Assembly (NCBI RefSeq): GCF_019469185.1
Contig: NZ_CP048264.1
Location: 1,116,001 to 1,180,000, forward strand
From: Gilliamella sp. ESL0441
GTDB lineage: Bacteria > Pseudomonadota > Gammaproteobacteria > Enterobacterales > Orbaceae
DNA: 64,000 nucleotides
Direction: 5' to 3'
The position numbers were made by a program, and so were the translations under genes. Below the pieces are notes generated by a model, which was not told the DNA's origin, ran no database searches, and worked only from the letters and a program-made list of their open reading frames with translations. Positions 36,655-46,906 of the stretch are shown piece by piece. Position 1 is the stretch's first letter. Each line of letters starts with the position of its first letter.

Positions 36655-36827
36655 TCACCTATTATTGTCTTAAAATAGTGCCATCCAAATTAGGGGCTTT
36701 CTTTATTTTATCTCAAAATGCAGAATATCAGAAGCCACCTTGTATATTCACATCGATTATTAAATCATGTGTAGAGTTACCAATTTTGATTGGTATATAT
36801 CTTTTTATTCAATTTATAGGAATTACT

Positions 36828-38033
36828 ATGTCGTCAAGTAACAATGTTCTTGTTCTAAATTGCGGAAGCTCATCTTTAAAATTTGCTATTATCAATCCTG
36901 AAAATGGCGATGAATTTTTATCTGGGTTAGCTGAATGTTTTAATCTTCCTGATGCACGTATTAAGTGGAAACTTGATGGAAGCAAAAACGAAGCATCTTT
37001 AGGCGCAGGAGCTGCACATAGCGAAGCAATTAAATTTATTGTTAATAGCATCTTCCCACAAAAACCAGAATTATTAGATAGTATTAAATCTATTGGGCAT
37101 CGAATCGTTCACGGTGGCGAAAAATACACGCAATCAGTTGTAATTGATGATTCTGTTCTAAAAGGAATTGAAGAAGCATCAGCATTTGCACCATTACATA
37201 ATCCAGCGCATTTAATCGGTATTCGTGAAGCATTTGCTGCATTTCCTCATTTAAAAAATAAAAATGTAGCTGTGTTTGATACGGCATTCCATACAACCAT
37301 GCCAAAAGAAGCTTATTTATATGCAATTCCTAACGAATTATATACTAAACATGGTGTTCGCCGTTACGGTGCTCATGGTACAAGTCATTACTATGTTAGC
37401 CGTGAAGCTGCAAAATTATTAAATAAACCAGTTGATCAAACCAATGTGATCACTTGTCACTTAGGTAACGGTGCGTCAATCACAGCAGTTAAAAATGGTA
37501 AATGTGTTGAAACCTCAATGGGTCTAACTCCGTTAGAAGGTTTAGTGATGGGAACTCGTAGTGGCGATATCGACCCTGCAATTATGTTCTTCTTACACGA
37601 CAATTTAAAAATGTCTGTTGCTGATATCAATAACTTGTTAAATAAAAAATCAGGTTTATTAGGTTTAACTGGTGTAAGTAGCGATTGCCGTTATGTGACA
37701 GATCACTATGATACTGATGAAAATGCGAAAAATGCCCTAGATGTATTTGTTCATCGTTTAGTCAAATACATTGGTGGATATGCAATGTTATTAGATGGTC
37801 GTTTAGATGCGATTATCTTTACAGGTGGTATCGGTGAAAATGCTGAAGAAGTTCGTCGTATGGCGCTTCAAAAATTATCAATTTTAGGATTTGAACTTGA
37901 CCAAGAACGCAATTTAGCTGCACGTTTTGGTAAAGGTGGCACAATCACTAAAGATGGTTCAGCAATTGCAATGGTTATTCCTACAAATGAAGAACTCGTC
38001 ATTGCTCAAGATGCTGCGCGTCTAACAGCTTAA
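36828..38033 (+). CDS. ackA: Acetate kinase
   Basis: The 401-residue enzyme starts [21 protein letters not shown] and has [24 protein letters not shown] with the catalytic Asp, THLGNGAS-type [12 protein letters not shown], and FTGGIGENA near the end. It makes ATP and acetate from acetyl phosphate at the end of fermentation. AGGA precedes the ATG at 36828; the frame is open from 36678 but family length supports this start. It is followed by pta, with a hairpin between. Confidence 0.97.
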   Translation: MSSSNNVLVLNCGSSSLKFAIINPENGDEFLSGLAECFNLPDARIKWKLDGSKNEASLGAGAAHSEAIKFIVNSIFPQKPELLDSIKSIGHRIVHGGEKYTQSVVIDDSVLKGIEEASAFAPLHNPAHLIGIREAFAAFPHLKNKNVAVFDTAFHTTMPKEAYLYAIPNELYTKHGVRRYGAHGTSHYYVSREAAKLLNKPVDQTNVITCHLGNGASITAVKNGKCVETSMGLTPLEGLVMGTRSGDIDPAIMFFLHDNLKMSVADINNLLNKKSGLLGLTGVSSDCRYVTDHYDTDENAKNALDVFVHRLVKYIGGYAMLLDGRLDAIIFTGGIGENAEEVRRMALQKLSILGFELDQERNLAARFGKGGTITKDGSAIAMVIPTNEELVIAQDAARLTA

Positions 38034-38044
38034 AAGACAAATAA

Positions 38045-38070
38045 AACCGCCTTTATGGCGGTTTGTTTTT
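38045..38070 (+). terminator. Hairpin terminator between ackA and pta
   Basis: AACCGCC and GGCGGTT pair across TTTAT, followed by TGTTTTT. It sits 12 bases after ackA and 33 bases before pta. It probably lowers, but need not abolish, read-through into pta. Confidence 0.75.
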
Positions 38071-38102
38071 ATATTTAATAAAGAATTAAGAGGAAATTGA
38101 TT

Positions 38103-40253
38103 ATGTCTCGTACTATTATGCTAATCCCAACCGGAACCAACGTCGGGTTAACAGGTGTGAGTCTTGGTGTTATTCGAGCAATGGAGCGTCAAGGAATTAA
38201 CTTAAATGTATTCAAACCTGTTGCTCAACCAAGAGCAGGTGGGGATGCGCCCGATAACACCACCACTTTAGTGAGCAGCAACACATCTATACCAGCATTA
38301 AAACCACTAAAAATGAGCCATGTTGAAAATCTATTAGGTTTAAATCAACAAGATGTGTTAATGGAAGAAATTGTCGCGCTATATGCTGAAAATACCAAAG
38401 GGGCAGATGTTGTTTTAGTTGAAGGTATTGTGCCTACCAGTGATTATCCTTTTGCTAACGAACTAAATAATAATATTGCTAAAACATTAGGCGCTGAGAT
38501 TATTTTTGTTGTTAATATGGGTAAAGATACTCCAGAACAATTAAAAGAACGAATCGAAATTGCTCGTTCTAATTTTGGCGGTATTAAAAATGAAAAAATC
38601 GTAGGTGTTATTGTCAATAAAGTGAATGCACCCGTTGAAGAACAAAGCCTTGCACGTCCAGATGTGGCAGAAATTTATCACACACCAAAATTTGATGATA
38701 AAAAAATCACAATCGACGATTTAAATGCGCACAGTCCTTTACCGGTACTTGGTTGCATTCCTTGGAACATGGATTTAAGTGCATGTCGTGCAATTGATAT
38801 CGCCAAACATTTCGATGCAAAAATCATTAATGAAGGTGGGATCAAAAACCGTCGTATAAAACACATCTCATTCTGTTCTCGCAGTGTGCCAAATATCGTT
38901 AACCATCTACAACCAAATGCATTACTTGTCACATCAGCTGACCGTGTAGATGTTTTAGTTGCAATCAGTTTAGCTGCAATGAATGGTGTGGCAATTGGGG
39001 GGGTATTATTAACAGGTGGTTATGAAATAGATGAAAAAATCTATAAATTATGCCAACCTGCATTTGATACAGGCTTACCGGTATTTACGGTGAAAACCAA
39101 TACATTCCAAACTTCAATCAGTTTACAACAGTTTAATTTAGAAATCCCTGTTGATGATAAAGAGCGTATGGAAAACACGCAAAACTTTGTTGCTGATCAT
39201 ATTGATAGCAATTGGATCAAATCGCTAAATCAAGTGGTTAATTCTGTTCGTCGCTTATCTCCTCCAGCATTCCGTTATCAATTAACTGAACTTGCACGTA
39301 ATGCGAAAAAAGTGGTGGTATTACCAGAAGGTGATGAACCAAGAACAGTTAAAGCAGCTGCTATTTGTGCGGAGCGTGGCATTGCAAAATGTGTATTAAT
39401 TGGTAATCCAGATGATGTACGTAAAGTTGCTGCTTCACAGGGAGTGACATTAGGTGAAGCTGTTGAAATTGTCGATCCTGAAAATATTCGTGAAAAATAT
39501 GTTCCGCGTTTAGTTGAGTTACGTAAAAACAAAGGTATGACCGAAGTGATTGCGCGAGAACAATTGGCTGATAACGTTGTGCTTGGAACCATGATGCTTG
39601 AAGCAAACGAAGTTGACGGCTTAGTGTCTGGTGCAGTACATACTACAGCGAATACAATTCGTCCACCATTACAATTAATTAAAACAGCACCAGGTAGCTC
39701 TTTAGTCTCTTCAGTATTCTTTATGTTAATGCCTGACCAAGTATACATTTACGGTGACTGTGCAATTAATCCGGATCCGAATGCGCAAGAACTGGCTGAA
39801 ATCGCAATTCAATCAGCAGATACTGCTATTGCCTTTGGTATTGAACCAAGAGTTGCAATGATCTCTTATTCAACCGGTAGTTCAGGTCAAGGTGCTGATG
39901 TTGAAAAAGTGAAAGAAGCAACCCGAATTGCTCAAGAAAAACGTCCAGATCTCATGATTGACGGGCCTTTGCAATATGATGCGGCTGTCATGCCTGATGT
40001 AGCTAAATCAAAAGCACCTAACTCTCAAGTTGCAGGTAAAGCAACTGTATTTATCTTCCCAGATCTTAATACAGGTAACACGACTTATAAAGCCGTACAA
40101 CGTTCTGCTGATCTTGTTTCAATTGGCCCTATGCTTCAAGGTATGCGTAAACCTGTTAATGACTTGTCTCGTGGTGCATTAGTGGATGATATCGTTTATA
40201 CCATTGCATTAACGGCGATCCAATCAGCACAAGAACAAAACGTCACTAAATAA
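38103..40253 (+). CDS. pta: Phosphate acetyltransferase
   Basis: The roughly 716-residue protein has an N-terminal P-loop-like domain ([22 protein letters not shown]), a central DRTGG domain (about 220-330) and the C-terminal catalytic PTA domain (from about 390: [55 protein letters not shown]). It interconverts acetyl-CoA and acetyl phosphate. Length equals the long enteric form (714). The ATG at 38103 follows AGAGGA. Together with ackA it forms the Pta-AckA acetate pathway. Confidence 0.97.
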   Translation: MSRTIMLIPTGTNVGLTGVSLGVIRAMERQGINLNVFKPVAQPRAGGDAPDNTTTLVSSNTSIPALKPLKMSHVENLLGLNQQDVLMEEIVALYAENTKGADVVLVEGIVPTSDYPFANELNNNIAKTLGAEIIFVVNMGKDTPEQLKERIEIARSNFGGIKNEKIVGVIVNKVNAPVEEQSLARPDVAEIYHTPKFDDKKITIDDLNAHSPLPVLGCIPWNMDLSACRAIDIAKHFDAKIINEGGIKNRRIKHISFCSRSVPNIVNHLQPNALLVTSADRVDVLVAISLAAMNGVAIGGVLLTGGYEIDEKIYKLCQPAFDTGLPVFTVKTNTFQTSISLQQFNLEIPVDDKERMENTQNFVADHIDSNWIKSLNQVVNSVRRLSPPAFRYQLTELARNAKKVVVLPEGDEPRTVKAAAICAERGIAKCVLIGNPDDVRKVAASQGVTLGEAVEIVDPENIREKYVPRLVELRKNKGMTEVIAREQLADNVVLGTMMLEANEVDGLVSGAVHTTANTIRPPLQLIKTAPGSSLVSSVFFMLMPDQVYIYGDCAINPDPNAQELAEIAIQSADTAIAFGIEPRVAMISYSTGSSGQGADVEKVKEATRIAQEKRPDLMIDGPLQYDAAVMPDVAKSKAPNSQVAGKATVFIFPDLNTGNTTYKAVQRSADLVSIGPMLQGMRKPVNDLSRGALVDDIVYTIALTAIQSAQEQNVTK

Positions 40254-40277
40254 GCGTTGTTTTAAGTTCTAACCACA

Positions 40278-40306
40278 AAAAGAGGTGATTATGTATTGCC
40301 TCTTTT
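40278..40306 (+). terminator. Hairpin after pta
   Basis: AAAAGAGG and CCTCTTTT pair across a 13-base loop about 25 bases after the pta stop. Confidence 0.65.
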
Positions 40307-40467
40307 CTTATCATTTAAGTGAAAAAGTTTTTATAAAAAAAGCACATCAAATCGTTTTATTACTATTCAAATAATCAATTTTAAGGGAATTGTGTGCTAT
40401 TTATAATAGTGTAGGTAGACAAAAGATAATTTGTCATCTTATGTAAACAGTAAAAATAAGTTCTATT

Positions 40468-41217
40468 TTAATCTATATAATAATTGGTTTTTTCAGACCA
40501 ACTAATAAAATGCTTCCAAAACCAAAGTGCTATTACTCTGCGCTTTTTATCCTTTTTAAACAATTTTTTTCTATAATCTGAACGTTGTTTGATAACAGGT
40601 GCTCTGTCAGTATGTAGTGAAGAGTTTAAAAGATTTTTATCACTACTTGATATAAGATATGGTAATGTTGCATATAATTTGATGTTTGCACATAGTCTAA
40701 ATATTTTAAACATATCTGCTTCATAACGAATCGGTAGTAGAAAATTAATTAGTTTTTTTGCTGCATCATTAGTTATGATATAACCGTTAGCTCTAACAGC
40801 TTTGGTCACCTTAACAATTTCGAAATTATCCAATTCATAACTACGATTAACAAGATAATGAAAATCTGCCGTTAATAAAAAAATTCCTTTTTTAGTATTT
40901 TGGGTTTCAAAACTATGTAAAAAATTGGGCAATTTTTCATCTAATAATGCATCATCCTCAAGAATTAACGCATAGGCTAAGTTATCTTCAACAATTTTTT
41001 TATAGATATTGTAATGGCTAAGCGCACACCCAACTTCGCCTTTAGTTAAAAAACTATTAGAGAAATCATAGACATTATTCTCAATGAATTTATCTGACAG
41101 CTTATTTCCATCTATAGCCTCAAAAAATTCAAAATTTAAACGATATGTTTCGCACTGTTTTCTTATTTTATTGCGTTTTTCCAAGTCACTAGCTAAATTA
41201 ATGATAAAAACTTTCAT
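40468..41217 (-). CDS. Family 25 glycosyltransferase (LPS biosynthesis type)
   Basis: The 249-residue protein begins MKVFIINLASDLEKRNKI and has the GT25 features FEAIDGNKL (about 37-45), KGEVGCALSHYNIYKKIVE (about 58-76) and the metal-binding acidic motif LILEDDALL (about 82-90). GT25 enzymes such as LgtB/Lex1 add galactose or related sugars to lipooligosaccharide. The C-terminal end is strongly basic, suiting membrane contact. No other polysaccharide gene is adjacent, so the acceptor is unknown; modifying the neighbouring adhesin is possible but speculative. Confidence 0.85.
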   Translation of the reverse strand: MKVFIINLASDLEKRNKIRKQCETYRLNFEFFEAIDGNKLSDKFIENNVYDFSNSFLTKGEVGCALSHYNIYKKIVEDNLAYALILEDDALLDEKLPNFLHSFETQNTKKGIFLLTADFHYLVNRSYELDNFEIVKVTKAVRANGYIITNDAAKKLINFLLPIRYEADMFKIFRLCANIKLYATLPYLISSSDKNLLNSSLHTDRAPVIKQRSDYRKKLFKKDKKRRVIALWFWKHFISWSEKTNYYID

Positions 41218-41504
41218 TATTTTCTATTTTTTTACTTAAATTGTGCAAAGTATAGCATATTAAAAAAAATGTGTAATTTATAAAAATTAAAGAGATAACA
41301 GCATAAGATATTTAGGAATTACAACTTAACAGGTTTGAAAACAGTCTAATATCTTTTAGGATTTTAATGATCATGAGTTTTGCTATTAATCCAAAGTAAA
41401 AACCTTTAGTTAATTACATGAAAATAAGAACAAAAAATAAATTGATGAATTTTTATCTTTTATGTAATACAATTGTATGTAAATGTTAACAAAGGTAAAG
41501 CTAT

Positions 41505-41981
41505 ATGAAAAGTCTTGAGCAAGACTTGATTAGAGTTATCGCGCCGAGTTTATATCATGATACCTCATGGAATGAAGCTGAGGTATTAGGGGCTATGATC
41601 TGGTTATGGAATCGAAACCCTGAATACAAAAAAGCGGAATTAAACTCTGCTTTAACCATTTTGTTACCTATTATCCAGTCCAAAAATTTTGCTCTATTTA
41701 TTCACAATAACCAACCGCTAGGTTATTTAAATTGGGCTTATCTCAATCGAGAACAAGAGCAACTCTATTTAAACAAAAAAAAGCCTTATATCAATTTTGT
41801 TCAATGCAATCAGCCAATGGAATCTACACGCTTGTGGATATTATCTTTTTTTTGCCCATTTGGACTGCATGAAGTGTTGTTAACCAAATCGTTAGGAAAA
41901 AAAGTCCTCAAAAATAATCTTTGTTTTTTTGGCTATCATAAGTCAAAAACAGAAACAGTCGTTAAAAAAGTTCAATGCTAA
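41505..41981 (+). CDS. HlyC/RtxC-type lysine acyltransferase homologue lacking the usual catalytic His and Asp
   Basis: The 158-residue protein aligns by eye with HlyC: EVLGAMIWLWNRNPEYKKAE against GHVSWLWASSPLHRNWPV, LLPIIQSKNFALFIHNNQPLGYLNWAYLN against VLPAIQANQYVLLTRDDYPVAYCSWANLS, and CPFG against APFG. HlyC activates RTX toxins by adding fatty acyl chains to lysines. Here HlyC His23 corresponds to Tyr41 and Asp92 to Ser114, so both catalytic residues appear replaced. No RTX gene is present; the next gene, 84 bases on, is an autotransporter. It may be a degenerate enzyme, a binding protein, or an enzyme with different chemistry. Confidence 0.62.
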   Translation: MKSLEQDLIRVIAPSLYHDTSWNEAEVLGAMIWLWNRNPEYKKAELNSALTILLPIIQSKNFALFIHNNQPLGYLNWAYLNREQEQLYLNKKKPYINFVQCNQPMESTRLWILSFFCPFGLHEVLLTKSLGKKVLKNNLCFFGYHKSKTETVVKKVQC

Positions 41982-42109
41982 TCATTAATATGCAGTTTAA
42001 ATCTGTTTTTTCTCTATAGTTTCAGATGGTTCTTAAATAAATCGTTGTCATTCTCGATAGTAATTTGTGGTCGTACTTATTTTTTATCGTTAATTTGAAG
42101 GAAATTAAT

Positions 42110-45100
42110 ATGAACCAAATTTATCAAACGAAATTTAATGTTATCACGGGTACTACTATAGTGTGTTCTGAATTAGTACGACGAGCAAGTAAAGCAATGA
42201 TAACGGTATGCGTTTTAGTTACCTCTGCTTCTTCGTTTGCTTTAGACTGTACCGCCAGTGCCGATGGCTCTTACTTGGTCGGTCAAAATAGCCCAAGCTG
42301 TAATAATATTAATGCAGCGACCGTTAACCAATCGGGTAATGCCAGTTTTTATATTCTTACTCGAAGCCGATTACATGAACAACTCAATGTCGGTGATACA
42401 ACGCTTACCGCCAATGTAAACGGTGATTACACTGGTCTGGCTAATCAATATACCTATGGCGTGTCGGGCGGCTCAATTAATGCAGGTAATTTAAATTTTA
42501 CATTGAATAACAACGGTAACATGCTAGGTCTTGCCACTTATCACAATGTTAATCTGACTGCAAAAAATGTGGAATTAAATATCAATGATAACTATACGCG
42601 TGGTGGCAATTCAAGTGGCACGGTTGCCTCTTATGGTTTATTAGCTGGTTCGTCCGTTAATGCCGGTGAGAGAGATACGTATAATGGTAAATACAGTACA
42701 ATCACAGTGGATAGTTTGAAAATTAATCAAACAGCAAAGGGGGGCAAAACCCAGCCAATTTTAAACAACGGTATTCGAGCAATTCAAGGCGCCTATGATA
42801 ATTCAGGCGATGGTTCAGCAGGACAAGTTATTATCAATGATAATTTAGATATGACATTAACGGGAAATCGCTCAATCGGTATTTATGTTTCGGGCAATCC
42901 AACCAATCATGGGGTTGCAGAAAATAAAGGACGAAACGGTCAGTTAACCCCAAAAGTAATTTTGAAAGGAGAGAAAAACACTATCATCATTAATAAAGGT
43001 AATGATAGCTCAAGGTTAAACTGGGATAGTGTGGGGATTAAACTGGGTAAAACCCGTAATACAGGTGAGGGGCCAGGTATTTTAGAATCACATGGGGAGT
43101 TGACTATTGATACCACTAACGCTTTAAATGGTAGTGGTATCAAAATGGTTAGGAATTCTTCATTAACAGCAAATTTTGATAATAGTAAAACGATCATTAA
43201 AACCAATGGTTATGCATTGGAAATTGGTACCCATGATGATGCGACTTCAAGTGGACAATTTGAACAAGCTGCATCACACAATATGAGTATCAGTTTAAAA
43301 AATGCAATATTTACCACAACAGGAACAAGTGCTGATCCCGTAATTGAAGGTTCTGTTGCACGCAAAGATTTAATTTTTGTTGATCAAGGTCAACAAAATG
43401 TTAATTTTATAATTATGGGTGAAGAAACCGATCTCCATGCTCATCAAGACGGTTATATTCTCAACGTCAGCGGTAATTACACTGCACCTAATTATCAATT
43501 TTTTTCTAATACGTATGATGCTAACGGTGTTGAACAAGGACATGAAAACTATGAAGTTTCCTCTGTCAGCTTTAATGCTTATGGTAAAGGAAGTATGACT
43601 GGGTTAATTTCCAAAGGGCAAGTAAAAGCGGAGGAGGGTCAAGTTCTTGATGCAAATACAGAACCAGGAGTTTGGTTAGATTTAGCTTATGACTTTCGTT
43701 GGAATTTGCAAAAAAAAGGTAATGATAATATATCAAAATTAGATACGATTCTAATTGAATCTGGTGGAACAATCAATGCAGCTTATAATGATGATGGTGG
43801 TAATGATTTTATCATACAAGCTGATGTTTATAGCAATTCAGGCATTATTAATTTAGATAATTCCTCTCATCAAAAATATAATGATATATTAACTATCGAT
43901 GGTAACTATACCGGATCTAATGATGCTCAAATAAGATTAAACACATCGTGGAATAATGCCAGCGATACTTATGCGATGAATTCACAATCTGATGTGTTAA
44001 AAATCACAGGTAATGCATCTGGTTGGACTAAAGTGATACCGATAGATGCGAATGGCACAGAAAACGTGATTGATGGTAATATAAGCCAAATTGACGCAGT
44101 GATAAATACTGTTCCCGTGATTTATGTAGGACAAAGTAAAAGTGAACTTAATTTTCATGGTGAAGCGCACACAAACGGCGCGACTGAAATTCAACTAGCA
44201 AAACGTCAAACAGCTGATGGTGACGAATATTTCTGGACTATGCAAGCAGGTATAACACCACCGCCGCCACCGCCGCCACCGCCACCGCCGCCACCTCCAC
44301 CGCCACCGCCACCGCCGCCACCTCCACCGCCACCGCCGCCACCGCCACCGCCGCCGCCGCCAGAACCGCCGACGCCAGAACCACCGACGCCAGAACCACC
44401 GACGCCGCCAGAACCGCCGACGCCAATTAAACCTAAACCCATTTTTGCCAGTCCGGTAGCAGGCTATGTTGCTATGGCGAGAGTCAATCAGGAACAAGGA
44501 TTGTTAAGTATTGGTTCTTTACATGAACGTCGGGGAGAATACACCAATTTTGATTTAGCAAATTGTAATACTTGTGACGAGTTTTTAATTGAAACTTGGG
44601 GAAGGATTTTAGGCAAACATATAAAACAAGATGGCAAAGATCGATTAAATTTAGAGAGCGATATATATGGATTCCAATTCGGTCATGATTTGCTGAATAA
44701 TGTAAGTGATGATGGAAGCCATAATTATACAGGTATCTACTTAACCTATAGCAAAGCGTATACCGACTTTTCCGATAAATATCGAGCTGTACATGGGATA
44801 ATTGACCATAATAAACGAACAGGAAAAGGCAAATCAGAATCATTGAGCTTGGGATTAACCAATACTTATTTTTCAGTAGAGAATAACTATTTAGATTTAG
44901 TTGGACAGTTTTCCTATTTACGTAATAAATATGAAGCTCGTAATGGTAATAATCCACATACTCAAAATGGGTGGGCATTTGCCATTTCGGCGGAAGCTGG
45001 GCACACCTTTAAAATAAATCAGAATGATCTTGATAAAGACTATTGGATAGTTGAGCCTCAAGTTCAATTAGTGTACCAATATGTTGATTTAGATAGTTTT

Positions 45101-45442
45101 AAAGATAAATATCGTCGTGTTGATCAAAATAATCAGGATCTATTACGGGGTAGAATCGGTATTCGTTTGGGTAATAATAACCGAGCAACAGTTGAGCAGC
45201 ATACCACATTCTATGCAATTGGTAATATTCTGCATGACTTTATCAAGCCAAGCCAAGTTACCATAGGTAGAGATAAACTGCGTGAAAATTATGCTCGTAC
45301 ATGGGGAGAATTGGGCGTTGGGTTAAAAACGCCTTTATTTGAAAAGACTTATCTTTATGGCGATGCTCGCTACGAACACGATTTTGGAAATACCAAACGG
45401 CAAGGTTATCGAGGAAATATCGGTATTGAACATAAATGGTAA
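42110..45442 (+). CDS. Large type Va autotransporter adhesin with polyproline linker
   Basis: The 1110-residue protein begins with an extended signal peptide region (MNQIYQTKFNVITGTTIVCSELVRR, then a hydrophobic core ending SSFALD). A passenger rich in Asn, Gly and Thr follows, with a beta-helix look (about 45-715), then 35 consecutive prolines, PEPPTP repeats, and a C-terminal autotransporter barrel (about 780-1110) ending NIGIEHKW. The barrel would place the passenger on the cell surface. A long leader frame opens at 42065, but GAAGGA before ATG 42110 and the signal-peptide form fix this start. It follows the HlyC-like gene. Confidence 0.9.
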   Translation: MNQIYQTKFNVITGTTIVCSELVRRASKAMITVCVLVTSASSFALDCTASADGSYLVGQNSPSCNNINAATVNQSGNASFYILTRSRLHEQLNVGDTTLTANVNGDYTGLANQYTYGVSGGSINAGNLNFTLNNNGNMLGLATYHNVNLTAKNVELNINDNYTRGGNSSGTVASYGLLAGSSVNAGERDTYNGKYSTITVDSLKINQTAKGGKTQPILNNGIRAIQGAYDNSGDGSAGQVIINDNLDMTLTGNRSIGIYVSGNPTNHGVAENKGRNGQLTPKVILKGEKNTIIINKGNDSSRLNWDSVGIKLGKTRNTGEGPGILESHGELTIDTTNALNGSGIKMVRNSSLTANFDNSKTIIKTNGYALEIGTHDDATSSGQFEQAASHNMSISLKNAIFTTTGTSADPVIEGSVARKDLIFVDQGQQNVNFIIMGEETDLHAHQDGYILNVSGNYTAPNYQFFSNTYDANGVEQGHENYEVSSVSFNAYGKGSMTGLISKGQVKAEEGQVLDANTEPGVWLDLAYDFRWNLQKKGNDNISKLDTILIESGGTINAAYNDDGGNDFIIQADVYSNSGIINLDNSSHQKYNDILTIDGNYTGSNDAQIRLNTSWNNASDTYAMNSQSDVLKITGNASGWTKVIPIDANGTENVIDGNISQIDAVINTVPVIYVGQSKSELNFHGEAHTNGATEIQLAKRQTADGDEYFWTMQAGITPPPPPPPPPPPPPPPPPPPPPPPPPPPPPPPPPPPEPPTPEPPTPEPPTPPEPPTPIKPKPIFASPVAGYVAMARVNQEQGLLSIGSLHERRGEYTNFDLANCNTCDEFLIETWGRILGKHIKQDGKDRLNLESDIYGFQFGHDLLNNVSDDGSHNYTGIYLTYSKAYTDFSDKYRAVHGIIDHNKRTGKGKSESLSLGLTNTYFSVENNYLDLVGQFSYLRNKYEARNGNNPHTQNGWAFAISAEAGHTFKINQNDLDKDYWIVEPQVQLVYQYVDLDSFKDKYRRVDQNNQDLLRGRIGIRLGNNNRATVEQHTTFYAIGNILHDFIKPSQVTIGRDKLRENYARTWGELGVGLKTPLFEKTYLYGDARYEHDFGNTKRQGYRGNIGIEHKW
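44258..44362 (+). repeat. CCN triplet repeat coding 35 prolines
   Basis: The tract mixes CCA, CCG and a few CCT codons in short higher-order repeats and is followed by PEPPTP units to about 44425. It acts as a stiff spacer between passenger and barrel. Such repeats change length by slippage, in steps of three bases that keep the frame. Confidence 0.9.
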
Positions 45443-45505
45443 GTGTAAATTAATAATGTAAATTATGATTTAGTTTCAAATTGTTATCAATGTTACACTC
45501 ATCTT

Positions 45506-45542
45506 ATACGTAATGGCTTGTTTAGCATTACGTATATTTTTT
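45506..45542 (+). terminator. Terminator of the autotransporter gene
   Basis: ATACGTAATG (45506-45515) and CATTACGTAT (45526-45535) pair, followed by ATTTTTT. Confidence 0.82.
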
Positions 45543-45686
45543 ATCTAACATAATAGTCAGTTACATAATAAAAAATATTGATTTTTTTAGACTTATTAAT
45601 CAACTAAGTTTGCAGCAAGATAACTCAATAATCATAATGAATAGCTTAAAAAAGCAAATACTTAAATTTTTAACTCAAGCTATTCT

Positions 45687-46151
45687 TCAATCAGTTTGGT
45701 TTTTTAAGAGTGTTAAAAGCATCGTCATAAAGTGCTTTTTATCCTCTTTTAATATTGAAAAAAATTCATGATCCATTTGTTCAACTAAAGGAACGGTTTC
45801 ATTTGCCTTATCAAGCCCTTTTTGCGTTAATACAATTGATTTTGCACGACTATCTTTGATAGAACAAGTGCGTTTAATGTAATCTTTTTTTTCTAAATTC
45901 TCTAATATTTGAGAAATAGTCATGACATCAATATTCGTTTTATGGGATAGAATAACTTGTGTTATCTCATCAGGATATTGAGATAAATAAGCTAGGGTCG
46001 CTAGCACAATAAATTGGGGATGTGTGATAGACTGCTTTTTTAAACAATTTTTTATATTTGTATGCCAGGACGAATAAGTTTTCATAAAAAGAAAACCAAC
46101 AGAGTCGGAATCAGATTGGAATTGCGTCAAAAACTTATTGTCCTTTGCCAT
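45687..46151 (-). CDS. MarR-family transcriptional regulator
   Basis: The 154-residue protein has a winged-helix core: ITHPQFIVLATLAYLSQYPDEITQVILSHKTNIDVMTISQILENLEKKDYIKRT (about 38-92) and the wing SIKDSRAKSIVLTQKGLDKA typical of MarR. It follows the SRPBCC gene by three bases. Palindromic ATAAGT sites upstream of that gene are the likely autoregulatory operator. The inducing ligand is unknown. Confidence 0.9.
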   Translation of the reverse strand: MAKDNKFLTQFQSDSDSVGFLFMKTYSSWHTNIKNCLKKQSITHPQFIVLATLAYLSQYPDEITQVILSHKTNIDVMTISQILENLEKKDYIKRTCSIKDSRAKSIVLTQKGLDKANETVPLVEQMDHEFFSILKEDKKHFMTMLLTLLKNQTD

Positions 46152-46154
46152 GAC

Positions 46155-46586
46155 TTACCCTTCAACTAAACTATTTAATTTGTATGTTTTATCAATAATA
46201 TCATCCGAAATCTGTTTAATAAAATTATAAGATGCATGAGTATCCAATTTCGAATCCGGTTTTAATGAAATTTCTGACTTCAATGCATATTGATTATGCG
46301 ATAATTCAATAATTTGATGTGAAAAATAGAGTAAACCTATGTCAGGCATATCAAATTGTTCGGTAAATTCTTGTTCATTAATTATTTTAGATAACGTCAC
46401 GTCCATTTCTGGCATATTTTGTAATTTAAAAATACCTTTAGAACCAGTTTTTAACTCGCCAGTGATACGAAAATCTTCAAGATCGGTTTCCCATAATTTT
46501 CTGAAATTAAGATCTGTATAGTATGGCCATATTTTAGAAGGTTTAGCCTTTGTTGGTAGTACAAAAGAAATTGAAATAGTATTCAT
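46155..46586 (-). CDS. SRPBCC (polyketide cyclase-like) family protein
   Basis: The 143-residue protein fits the START/SRPBCC helix-grip fold: an N-terminal strand plus FVLPTKAKPSKIWPYYTDLNFRKLW, a middle beta sheet (GELKTGSKGIFKLQNMPEMDVTLSKIINEQEF), and a long C-terminal helix (NFIKQISDDIIDKTYKLNSLVEG). Such proteins bind small hydrophobic ligands; the ligand here is unknown. It is the first gene of a two-gene unit with a MarR regulator, suggesting that the regulator senses a compound this protein handles. Confidence 0.8.
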   Translation of the reverse strand: MNTISISFVLPTKAKPSKIWPYYTDLNFRKLWETDLEDFRITGELKTGSKGIFKLQNMPEMDVTLSKIINEQEFTEQFDMPDIGLLYFSHQIIELSHNQYALKSEISLKPDSKLDTHASYNFIKQISDDIIDKTYKLNSLVEG

Positions 46587-46604
46587 CGTTTTTTCCTCTT
46601 TTTG

Positions 46605-46633
46605 ATAAGTTAGCTTATTATAAGTATACTTAT
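46605..46633. promoter_or_regulatory. Probable MarR operator (ATAAG/CTTAT repeats)
   Basis: ATAAGTATACTTAT (46620-46633) is a perfect palindrome. A second inverted pair ATAAG-N4-CTTAT (46605-46618) lies next to it, and an ATAAGT half-site follows near 46637. They sit 20-50 bases before the SRPBCC gene. The rest of 46640-46906 is upstream sequence of guaA without a recognised riboswitch. Confidence 0.6.
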
Positions 46634-46906
46634 TAAATAAGTAAAGAAATTTTATTTTATTAAAAAAAATTTATATTCATTATTAAAATCAGTTGGTTAA
46701 TTCAAAAAGAAAATAATTAAGATCTGACTAATTCATATAAGGATTGTCGTTTTATCAACAAAATAAAATGCCATATCAGGATATGTTGAAACTTGCAAAG
46801 TTAAAATATTTACAATTGTTTTTTTATTTAATCCGTTCAATTTAGTCGGTAAATGATACAATACCACCTTGATTTTGTAATAGACCATAGTTTAGGAACA
46901 AATTTG

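Noticed and set aside
44195..44497. Long Gly-, Arg- or Ala-rich frames opposite the polyproline tract
   Set aside because: They are mirror images of the CCN triplet repeat of the autotransporter and have no ribosome site.
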